Assembly: GCA_036009105.1 (NCBI GenBank)
Contig: DASYMJ010000366.1
Span: forward strand, 1-7,348
DNA length: 7,348 nt
Source: JAFAVZ01 sp036009105
Lineage (GTDB): Bacteria > Acidobacteriota > Thermoanaerobaculia > Gp7-AA8
Direction: 5' to 3'
Part shown: in pieces, positions 1-4,625 of the stretch
How positions within the stretch are numbered: the first letter of the stretch is position 1
How the letters are laid out: each line of letters opens with the position of its first letter
Translations under genes and position numbers: made by a program
The notes under the pieces: model-generated
The model's input: the letters and a program-made list of their open reading frames with translations, nothing else
The model's database searches: none
What the model was told of the DNA's origin: nothing

Positions 1-980
1 GCCGGCCGCCCATGCTCCGCGCGGCCGGCACGATGGAGACCATCCGCTACCGGCTGGTGACCGAGGCCGATTTCGTCGACATGCTGGAGCCGGTGACGCC
101 GACCCGGGTGTGGGAAGACTTCAAGCGCGGCGGCGATGCCGACTATTCGTACGAGATCCCGGACGTGGCGCGCTTCCGGGTCAACCTCTTCCGCCAGCAG
201 CGCGGCGCGGGCGCGGTCTTCCGGGTCATCCCCTCCAAGATCATGACCCTCGAGCAGCTCGGCCTGCCCGACCAATTGCGGCGCATCGCGCAGCTGCGCA
301 GCGGCCTGGTGCTCGTCACCGGGCCGACCGGCTCCGGCAAGTCGACCACGCTGGCTGCGATCATCGACCTGATCAACGACACCCGCTCGCTGCACATCAT
401 CACCATCGAAGACCCGATCGAGTTCGTCCATCCGAACAAGAAGTGCCTCATCCATCAGCGCGAGATCGGCAGCCATGCCAAGTCGTTCGCCGAGGCTTTG
501 AAGGCGGCGGGGCGGGAAGATCCGGATCTCATCCTGGTCGGCGAGATGCGCGACCTGGAGACCATCTCCATGGCCTTGTCGGCGGCGGAGCGCGGCACGC
601 TGGTCTTCGGCACGCTGCACACGAACAACGCGGCCAAGACGATGGACCGCATCATCAGCGTCTTCCCGGCCGGCGAGCAGGAAGGGATCCGCAACGTCCT
701 GGGCGAAACGATCCGCGCGGTGGTCGCGCAGCAGTTGTTGCCGAAGATCGGCGGCGGCCGCGCCGCGGCGCTGGAGATCCTCTTCGCCTCGCCCGCCATC
801 GGCAACATGATCCGGGAAGGCAAGACCCCGCAGATCACCAGCGCCATCCAGACCGGCGTGAAGGAAGGGATGGTGGACATGGACACCTCGATCCGCCGCC
901 TCTTCCAGGACGGCAAGATCTCCGGCCGCGCCGCCTACGACAAGGCGATCGATAAAGAGCAGTTCAAGGATGCGTTGTGA
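1..980 (+). CDS. pilT: Type IV pilus retraction ATPase PilT, 5'-truncated by the window edge
   Basis: PilT is the cytoplasmic hexameric ATPase that depolymerises type IV pili, driving twitching motility and DNA uptake. The reading frame is open from the first base and reads RPPM before the first ATG at 12. In PilT the LPPM-type motif lies some 25-30 residues inside the protein, so the true start is upstream of the window and the ATG at 12 is internal. Counting from that Met, the hallmarks are the N-terminal domain end VARFRVNLFRQQRGAGAVFR, Walker A GPTGSGKST (104-112), Asp box TIEDPIEFVH, Walker B LILVGEMRD (173-181) and His box GTLVFGTLHTNN. The C-terminal AIGNMIREGK corresponds to the AIRNLIRE motif of PilT. 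The C terminus is complete, with TGA at 978-980. PilU and other PilT paralogues are possible, but all core motifs are PilT-like. The stop is followed directly by a heptad-repeat hairpin rather than another gene. Confidence 0.95.
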   Translation, partial: RPPMLRAAGTMETIRYRLVTEADFVDMLEPVTPTRVWEDFKRGGDADYSYEIPDVARFRVNLFRQQRGAGAVFRVIPSKIMTLEQLGLPDQLRRIAQLRSGLVLVTGPTGSGKSTTLAAIIDLINDTRSLHIITIEDPIEFVHPNKKCLIHQREIGSHAKSFAEALKAAGREDPDLILVGEMRDLETISMALSAAERGTLVFGTLHTNNAAKTMDRIISVFPAGEQEGIRNVLGETIRAVVAQQLLPKIGGGRAAALEILFASPAIGNMIREGKTPQITSAIQTGVKEGMVDMDTSIRRLFQDGKISGRAAYDKAIDKEQFKDAL

Positions 981-983
981 TAG

Positions 984-1047
984 TTGTCAGTTGTCGGTTG
1001 TCAGTAGGACGACGCACCGACAACTGACAACTGACAACCGACAACTG
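984..1047. repeat. Inverted array of TTGTCAG/CTGACAA heptads filling the intergenic gap
   Basis: Three head-to-tail heptads (TTGTCAG, TTGTCGG, TTGTCAG; 984-1004) are followed by a 12-base spacer and then four heptads of the opposite polarity (CCGACAA, CTGACAA, CTGACAA, CCGACAA; 1017-1044) plus CTG. The arms CAGTTGTCGGTTGTCAGT (988-1005) and ACTGACAACCGACAACTG (1030-1047) are perfect 18-bp reverse complements around a 24-base loop, so the transcript should form a long hairpin. There is no T-run, so this is not a standard intrinsic terminator, although it could protect the pilT mRNA 3' end. It occupies nearly all of the 74 bases between pilT and the hydrolase and leaves only 7 bases before the next ATG. 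Tandem heptads of this kind occur, as I recall, in many copies in some bacterial genomes. Confidence 0.85.
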
Positions 1048-1054
1048 CCTCACA

Positions 1055-1915
1055 ATGGCGCAAATGTACGAATTAGATGGCATCCCCCTGCTCCACCAGC
1101 GCGCCGACATCAACGACGTGGAGCTGCACTGGGTGGAGGCGGGCGAAGGGCCGCTGGTGGTCCTGCTGCACGGGTTTCCGGAGTTCTGGTACTCGTGGCG
1201 CAAGCAGATCCCGGCCCTGGTGCGGGCCGGGCATCGCGTGATCGCGCCCGACCTGCGCGGCTACAACGAGTCGTCCAAGCCGGCGGGGATCGCCGCGTAC
1301 AAGATGCAGACGGTGGTGCAGGACATCGCCGCCCTCATCGCGCGCAGCGGCGACGTGCCGTGCGACGTGGTGGGGCATGACTGGGGCGGCGTGGCGGCGT
1401 GGTTCCACGCCATGATGCATCCCGACCAGGTGCGCCGCCTGGCCGTCCTCAACTCGCCCCATCCGGTGCCCTTCCGCCGCGAGCTGCGCCGCTCGCGCGA
1501 GCAGCGCCTGCGCATGTCGTATCAGCTCTTCTTCAACATCCCCTGGCTGCCCGACACGCTGCTCAAGCTCGGCGGCCTGCGCATGCTCATGCGCCGCGCG
1601 GGGCGCTTCACCGATGAGGAGATCCGCGAGTACGTCAAGTCGTGGCGCTGGCCCGGCGCGGTGCGGGCGATGCTCGGCTACTACCGGGCCATGCTGCGCA
1701 ACCGCAAAGACCTCGCGCCGCTGGTCCGCCCCATCGACATCCCGACCCTGCTCATCTGGGGCGAGCGCGACCCGGTCTTCACCCGCGGCACCACGGAGAG
1801 CTTCAGCGACTACGTCCCCAACCTGCGCGTGGAACGGATCGCCGAGGCGGGCCACTTCGTGCAGACGGACGCGGCGGAGAAGGTAAGCCGGCTGCTGGTG
1901 CGATTTTTCGCGTAG
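1055..1915 (+). CDS. Alpha/beta hydrolase, epoxide hydrolase-like
   Basis: This 286-residue protein has the layout of soluble epoxide hydrolases, which open epoxides to vicinal diols through an Asp-ester intermediate. The sequence shows the oxyanion motif HGFPEFWYSW (from His39), the strand-turn DLRGYNES, and the nucleophile elbow VGHDWGG with Asp109 instead of Ser. It also shows an acid residue in WGERDP (Asp239) and the catalytic His267 in EAGHFVQ. Two cap-domain tyrosines that polarise the epoxide fit Tyr156 (MSYQLFF) and Tyr209/Tyr210 (GYYRAML). Haloalkane and haloacetate dehalogenases share the Asp nucleophile, but the HGFPE motif and paired Tyr favour epoxide hydrolase. The substrate cannot be told. 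No signal peptide is seen, so it should be cytoplasmic. The frame has a stop at 1025, so the start must be downstream; ATG 1055 is chosen, with ATG 1064 possible. No Shine-Dalgarno sequence precedes either, because the heptad repeat ends at 1047. Confidence 0.88.
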   Translation: MAQMYELDGIPLLHQRADINDVELHWVEAGEGPLVVLLHGFPEFWYSWRKQIPALVRAGHRVIAPDLRGYNESSKPAGIAAYKMQTVVQDIAALIARSGDVPCDVVGHDWGGVAAWFHAMMHPDQVRRLAVLNSPHPVPFRRELRRSREQRLRMSYQLFFNIPWLPDTLLKLGGLRMLMRRAGRFTDEEIREYVKSWRWPGAVRAMLGYYRAMLRNRKDLAPLVRPIDIPTLLIWGERDPVFTRGTTESFSDYVPNLRVERIAEAGHFVQTDAAEKVSRLLVRFFA

Positions 1916-1916
1916 A

Positions 1917-1987
1917 AAAATGTAGGGCCGGCTCTCCAGCCGGCCCAATATCGATGCTGGGCCGGCTGAGAGCCGGCCCTACATTTT
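1917..1987. repeat. REPIN-like double palindrome, probable bidirectional terminator
   Basis: Arms 1917-1947 and 1958-1987 are near-perfect reverse complements: AAAATGTAGGG...CCCA against TGGG...CCCTACATTTT, with one base missing in the right arm, around a 10-base spacer. Each arm is also a palindrome on its own: GGGCCGGCT, then CTCC (left) or GAG (right), then AGCCGGCCC. Two inverted REP-type units in one cruciform is the architecture of REPINs, which are spread by a RAYT transposase in some genomes; no such gene is in this window. The element starts 2 bases after the hydrolase stop and ends 3 bases before the rpsA stop, and has ATTTT on both outer sides. It therefore probably terminates both convergent genes, though the T-runs are short for strong intrinsic terminators. 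Confidence 0.8.
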
Positions 1988-1989
1988 CC

Positions 1990-3405
1990 CTACTGGTTCT
2001 TGCGTCCGCCCAGCGCGCGCTCCAGAGCCAGCGCCATGGCGCTCTTTCCTTCGCCGCTCTCGCGCTCTTCCATGAACTTCATGTACTCGTCGCGCTCCGC
2101 GGCGGCCTTGGCTGCCTCGTGGCTGAGGGAGATGCGCTTGCGCTGCGGGTCCACGCTCATCACGCGCACCATCAGCTTGTCGCCGGCGTGATACGTGCTC
2201 GCCGCGTCCTGGCCCGGCGCGAGGCTGAGCTCGGAGCCCGGCACCAGGCCCGTGAGGCCGGCTTCGAGCTGGACGAAGACGCCCGGCGCCGCCACGTGAT
2301 CGACGGTGCCTTCCACCACCTTGCCCACCCCGTACTTCTGCGCGGCCGTCTCCCACGGATCGTTGATGGCCACTTCGCGGAGGGAGAGGGAGAGGCGCTT
2401 CTTGGAGGGATCGACTTCGCGGATCCAGCCGGTGACGTTGCTGCCGATCTGCACCGACTCGTCGCCCGGCTTGACGCCGAGGGGGAGCTGGGAGAGGTGG
2501 ACCAGGCCGTCCAGGCCGGGCTCCACTTCGACGAAGTAGCCGAAGTCGGTGGAGCGGACGATGCGGCCGTTGAACTGCGACCCGGCCGGGTAGCGGTCGG
2601 CCACGTCCGACCAGGGATCCGGCTCCTGGTCTTTCATGGAGAGGGAGATGCGCTTGCCGTCATTGTCGACCTTGATGACCTTGACGTGCACTTCCTGACC
2701 GATGGAGACCACTTCCTTCGGATCGGTCACCCGGCGGCGGCTCATCTCCGAGACGTGGAGGAGGCCGTCCACGCCGCCCAGGTCGACGAAGGCGCCGAAC
2801 GGCGTCAGCGTCTTGACCCGGCCGGTGAGCTCGGCGCCCGGCACGATGCGGGTGCGCGTCTCTTCGGCTCGCGCGGCGGCCGCTTCCTTCAGCAGCGCGG
2901 CGCGGGAGACCACGATGCGGCGGCCGTCATCGGACATCTCGGTGACCCGGAACTCGTAGGTCTGGCCGACGAACGAATCGGGGTTCTCGATCTTGCCCAG
3001 GGCGATCTGGGAGAGGGGGCAGAAGGCGCGCAGGCCGCTGACGCTGACCTCGAAGCCGCCCTTGTTCCGGCTGGAGACCTTGCCTTCCACCGGAAGGCGG
3101 TTCTCGTACATCGACCGCAGCTGGTCGAGTGATGCTTTTCCCTTGAGCATCTTCCGGGAGATCCGGACTTCCTGGCCGGTCTTGATGACCGTCCCTTCGA
3201 TCTGGTCGCCGACGTCGAGCCCTTCCAGCTCAGCGGCGGCAATGACGGCCTCGGAGGGTCCTCCGTACGACACGTAGGCGTCTTCGCCGGCGATCGAAAC
3301 GATCTCGCCGCGGAGCAGATCACCCTGCTCGGGGGTTTTGAAATTCAGGCTCGCTTCCAACGCCTCGGCGAAACTCGCGTCGGCGTGATCTCTCGACTGG
3401 CTCAT
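1990..3405 (-). CDS. rpsA: Ribosomal protein S1 (five S1 RNA-binding domains)
   Basis: S1 binds single-stranded mRNA and helps load it on the 30S subunit. This 471-residue protein contains five S1 (OB-fold) units at about 27-85, 103-169, 187-257, 273-343 and 359-429, followed by a charged helical tail. Domain 3 is the most typical, with LTGRVKTLTPFGAFVDLG followed by GLLHVSEMS and ending KRISLSMKDQ. Domains 4 and 5 end KRLSLSLRE and KRISLSHEA. Domain 1 is the most divergent, as in known S1 proteins, where the first two domains dock on the ribosome. E. coli S1 has six domains and 557 residues, so this is a shorter version; a non-ribosomal S1-domain paralogue cannot be excluded. The ATG has AAAAGGAA upstream, 12 bases away at AGGA, a usable but long spacing. 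A promoter and a palindrome lie just upstream. The product is cytoplasmic. Confidence 0.87.
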   Translation of the reverse strand: MSQSRDHADASFAEALEASLNFKTPEQGDLLRGEIVSIAGEDAYVSYGGPSEAVIAAAELEGLDVGDQIEGTVIKTGQEVRISRKMLKGKASLDQLRSMYENRLPVEGKVSSRNKGGFEVSVSGLRAFCPLSQIALGKIENPDSFVGQTYEFRVTEMSDDGRRIVVSRAALLKEAAAARAEETRTRIVPGAELTGRVKTLTPFGAFVDLGGVDGLLHVSEMSRRRVTDPKEVVSIGQEVHVKVIKVDNDGKRISLSMKDQEPDPWSDVADRYPAGSQFNGRIVRSTDFGYFVEVEPGLDGLVHLSQLPLGVKPGDESVQIGSNVTGWIREVDPSKKRLSLSLREVAINDPWETAAQKYGVGKVVEGTVDHVAAPGVFVQLEAGLTGLVPGSELSLAPGQDAASTYHAGDKLMVRVMSVDPQRKRISLSHEAAKAAAERDEYMKFMEERESGEGKSAMALALERALGGRKNQ

Positions 3406-3436
3406 GGGGTGGTGTGTTCCTTTTCGCTTGATTGAA

Positions 3437-3451
3437 TCTCGGTAACCGAGA
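3437..3451. promoter_or_regulatory. 15-bp palindrome in the rpsA leader
   Basis: TCTCGGT-A-ACCGAGA is a perfect palindrome with 7-bp arms and one central base. It lies 31 bases upstream of the rpsA ATG and about 10 bases downstream of the start site predicted from the rpsA -10 box. It could be a dimeric repressor operator just inside the transcribed region. As RNA, a 7-bp stem would need to open its innermost pairs to form a loop, so a DNA operator is the slightly better reading. E. coli S1 represses its own translation through the rpsA leader, so an RNA role is also possible. Confidence 0.45.
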
Positions 3452-3467
3452 CTGGGTTGGGCCGCGT

Positions 3468-3497
3468 ATGTTACTCGCGGAGTTGGACCCGGAGCAA
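3468..3497 (-). promoter_or_regulatory. Candidate sigma70-type promoter for rpsA
   Basis: Reading the minus strand, TTGCTC (3492-3497) and TAACAT (3468-3473) are separated by 18 bases and would start transcription near 3461, giving a leader of about 55 bases. The -10 box matches TATAAT at 4 of 6 positions and the -35 box keeps TTG. The position and the AT-richer setting fit, but the boxes are not strong enough to be sure. Confidence 0.4.
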
Positions 3498-3561
3498 CAT
3501 GAGGGTCGCAAGCTTTGTTCCGATTCTGCGACGACGGCGTGGGTCGCGGCTCGACCCCCTC

Positions 3562-3610
3562 AAATTTTTTTCGCCGGGTTATTGCCGACCGCGGATGCCG
3601 AACCTACATT
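3562..3610 (+). promoter_or_regulatory. Candidate stable-RNA-type promoter with UP-like element
   Basis: TTGCCG (3582-3587) and TACATT (3605-3610) are spaced by exactly 17 bases; each matches the sigma70 consensus at 4 of 6 positions. An A3T7 tract (3562-3571) falls at about -55 to -46, where UP elements contact the RNA polymerase alpha subunit. The predicted start, about 3617, is the first base of the first long RNA helix, which independently supports the call. A hairpin GGGTCG-CGGCT-CGACCC (3541-3557) just before the T-tract could alternatively make that tract a weak terminator, but 7 bases separate stem and T-run. Confidence 0.55.
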
Positions 3611-3616
3611 GGTCGT

Positions 3617-3663
3617 CACCTTCAGTCCGGATGCTTCACGCGGCTGCCAACGGACGGAAGGTG
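3617..3663 (+). repeat. Motif hairpin 1 of the candidate RNA
   Basis: CACCTTC (3617-3623) pairs with GAAGGTG (3657-3663), and GTCCG (3625-3629) pairs with CGGAC (3651-3655), leaving a single A/G mismatch between the two helices. The apical domain 3630-3650 begins GATGC and ends GCTGCCAA. Inside it, TGC and GCG can form a three-pair mini-stem around TTCAC. Confidence 0.75.
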
Positions 3664-3692
3664 CGCTTCGGGAAGCGATGAATCGCGAAGCG

Positions 3693-3729
3693 GCGACTCG
3701 GATGCTCCTTGCAGCTGTCAACGAGTTGC
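3693..3729 (+). repeat. Motif hairpin 2 of the candidate RNA
   Basis: GCGACTCG (3693-3700) pairs with CGAGTTGC (3722-3729), eight pairs including one G-T. The apical domain 3701-3721 begins GATGC and ends GCTGTCAA. TGC and GCA form the inner mini-stem around TCCTT. The closing stem shares little sequence with hairpins 1 and 3 yet is fully paired. Confidence 0.75.
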
Positions 3730-3762
3730 ACTCGTCCCGAGAGGCAAAGGATCGGCGGGACG

Positions 3763-3806
3763 GTTCGGTTCGAATGCCCTTTGGTGGCTGTCAACGGACC
3801 GAGAAC
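3763..3806 (+). repeat. Motif hairpin 3 of the candidate RNA
   Basis: GTTC (3763-3766) pairs with GAAC (3803-3806). GGTTCG (3767-3772) pairs with CGGACC (3795-3800), including one G-T, and leaves a GA bulge at 3801-3802. The apical domain 3773-3794 begins AATGC and ends GCTGTCAA, one base longer than in the other two. TGCC and GGTG can form the inner mini-stem around CTTT. Confidence 0.72.
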
Positions 3807-3807
3807 G

Positions 3808-3844
3808 GGCTCGCGGGACCAAGGACCGCGAGCCTCTCTTTTTT
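3808..3844 (+). terminator. Strong intrinsic terminator ending the candidate RNA
   Basis: GGCTCGCGG (3808-3816) and CCGCGAGCC (3826-3834) form a perfect 9-bp GC-rich stem with a 9-base loop, followed at once by TCTCTTTTTT (3835-3844). It lies on the plus strand, one base before the ATG of the next gene, so it must end or gate transcription that comes from upstream. Confidence 0.9.
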
Positions 3845-3845
3845 G

Positions 3846-4511
3846 ATGGCAGCCACGCGCGTCTTTCTGGTCCGCCACGGCGCTACGGAACTGTCCTCCG
3901 AGGACCGTTTCGCCGGCGCCATCGACGTCCTCCTCTCCGCTGCCGGCCGCGAGCAGGCCCGCCTCCTCGGCGAACGGCTCTCCATCGAAAAATTGTGCTC
4001 GGTGTACGCCTCGCCGCTGAAGCGCACCATCGCCACCGCCGAGCTCATCGCTGCGCCGCAGGCGCTCGCCGTCGAGCCGGTCGATGACCTGCGCGAGATC
4101 TCTCACGGGCGGTGGGAGGGGAAGACGCGCAAGGAAGTGGAGGCCGAGTTCCCCGAGGAGTACGCCCGCTATGACACCGATCCCTACTCCTTTGCGCCGC
4201 TGGGCGGCGAGACCGGCCTGCAGGTGACCGCCCGCGCGCTGCCGGCGCTGCTACGCCTGGTGGACCAGAACGCAGGCAAGCACTTCCTCATCGTCTCCCA
4301 CAAGGCGACCATCCGCCTCCTGCTCAGCTCCCTCCTCGGCTTCGACCCGCGCAAGTATCGCGACCGCCTCGATCAATCGCCGGCCGCCCTCAACATCCTC
4401 GACTTCAAGGACGCGGCGCATCCCCGGCTGACCCTCTTCAACGACACCTCGCACTACGACCGGATGCCGGAGATCCCCCAAGGCCGGCTGTCGAAGGTCT
4501 GGGGCGGATAG
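3846..4511 (+). CDS. Histidine phosphatase family protein (phosphoglycerate mutase-like)
   Basis: This 221-residue protein belongs to the histidine phosphatase (RHG) superfamily, which transfers phosphate to a catalytic histidine. Visible are the signature FLVRHGAT with Arg10 and His11, the second phosphate-binding arginine in ASPLKRTIATAE (Arg60), the acid Glu84 in LREISHGRWEG, and the second histidine His152 in VSHKATIRLLL. SHK replaces the more usual SHGG. The substrate cannot be read; sugar phosphates, phosphoglycerate and alpha-ribazole phosphate are all handled by relatives. No signal peptide, so cytoplasmic. ATG 3846 is chosen because the catalytic motif must lie near the N terminus, and upstream frame extension would run through the terminator and the structured RNA. 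No ribosome-binding site is possible in the T-run just before the ATG, so translation is either leaderless or affected by the hairpin upstream. The next gene starts 114 bases after its stop. Confidence 0.88.
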   Translation: MAATRVFLVRHGATELSSEDRFAGAIDVLLSAAGREQARLLGERLSIEKLCSVYASPLKRTIATAELIAAPQALAVEPVDDLREISHGRWEGKTRKEVEAEFPEEYARYDTDPYSFAPLGGETGLQVTARALPALLRLVDQNAGKHFLIVSHKATIRLLLSSLLGFDPRKYRDRLDQSPAALNILDFKDAAHPRLTLFNDTSHYDRMPEIPQGRLSKVWGG

Positions 4512-4625
4512 AAACGGCTGCGGCTGACCTCCTTTCCAGCGCGAAAGGCCGCCGAGGCTTGGCCCGTCAGCGCTGCCGGCCGGGCCGGCTCCAACCTGCC
4601 GTGCTCTTCCGACGTCTACGTTTGC

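Larger units (their letters stand above)
3617..3844 (+). ncRNA. Candidate structured RNA with three repeated aptamer-like hairpins
   Basis: I do not recognise this RNA. About 228 bases fold into nearly adjoining hairpins: motif hairpin 1 (3617-3663), linker hairpin (3664-3692), motif hairpin 2 (3693-3729), linker hairpin (3733-3762, CGTCCCG/CGGGACG), motif hairpin 3 (3763-3806) and the terminator hairpin (3808-3834). The three motif hairpins share an apical domain of 21, 21 and 22 bases that starts RATGC and ends GCTGYCAA, with a period of 71-72 bases, while their closing stems differ and still pair. A promoter sits upstream and a strong terminator ends it. The hallmarks of tRNA, tmRNA, RNase P RNA, SRP RNA and 6S RNA are absent. 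It may be a free small RNA, perhaps sequestering a protein with its three sites, or a leader controlling the phosphatase gene that starts right after the terminator. The frame of that phosphatase happens to be open through this region, but the peptide looks non-biological. Confidence 0.7.

Noticed and set aside
964..1203. Minus-strand frame with repeated QLSV and TDNRQL peptides
   Set aside because: It is the translation of the TTGTCAG heptads plus antisense of the hydrolase; no independent coding evidence.
3640..3665. ACGGACGGAAGG resembling part of the glutamine (glnA-type) riboswitch core
   Set aside because: Only hairpin 1 has it; hairpins 2 and 3 lack the GGAAG part and the rest of the glnA consensus is missing, so it is a stem strand that resembles it by chance.
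3763..3780. TTCGAAT looking like a tRNA T-loop
   Set aside because: The flanking bases do not pair as a 5-bp T-stem, and no acceptor, anticodon stem or CCA fits; the bases are explained by motif hairpin 3.
3630..3800. GGA motifs as CsrA/RsmA binding sites (CsrB-like sponge RNA)
   Set aside because: Hairpin 3 has GAA where the others have GGA, and the most conserved segment is GCTGYCAA rather than GGA in a hexaloop, so the CsrB model does not explain the conservation.
984..3800. Possible link between CTGACAA heptads and the CTGTCAA loop motif of the RNA
   Set aside because: The two differ at the central base and are not complementary to each other; the similarity is too short to mean anything.
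3432..3845. Long N-terminal extension of the histidine phosphatase frame, open from 3432
   Set aside because: The catalytic LVRHG motif belongs at the N terminus in this family. The extension runs through a promoter, repeated RNA hairpins and an intrinsic terminator, and its repeated peptide GCQRTE simply reflects the RNA repeat.
4571..4594. GGGCCGGCTCC near the metallopeptidase start as another REP unit
   Set aside because: Only the GC-rich core is shared; the flanking TGTA and the second half of the palindrome are absent, and such strings are expected by chance at this GC content.
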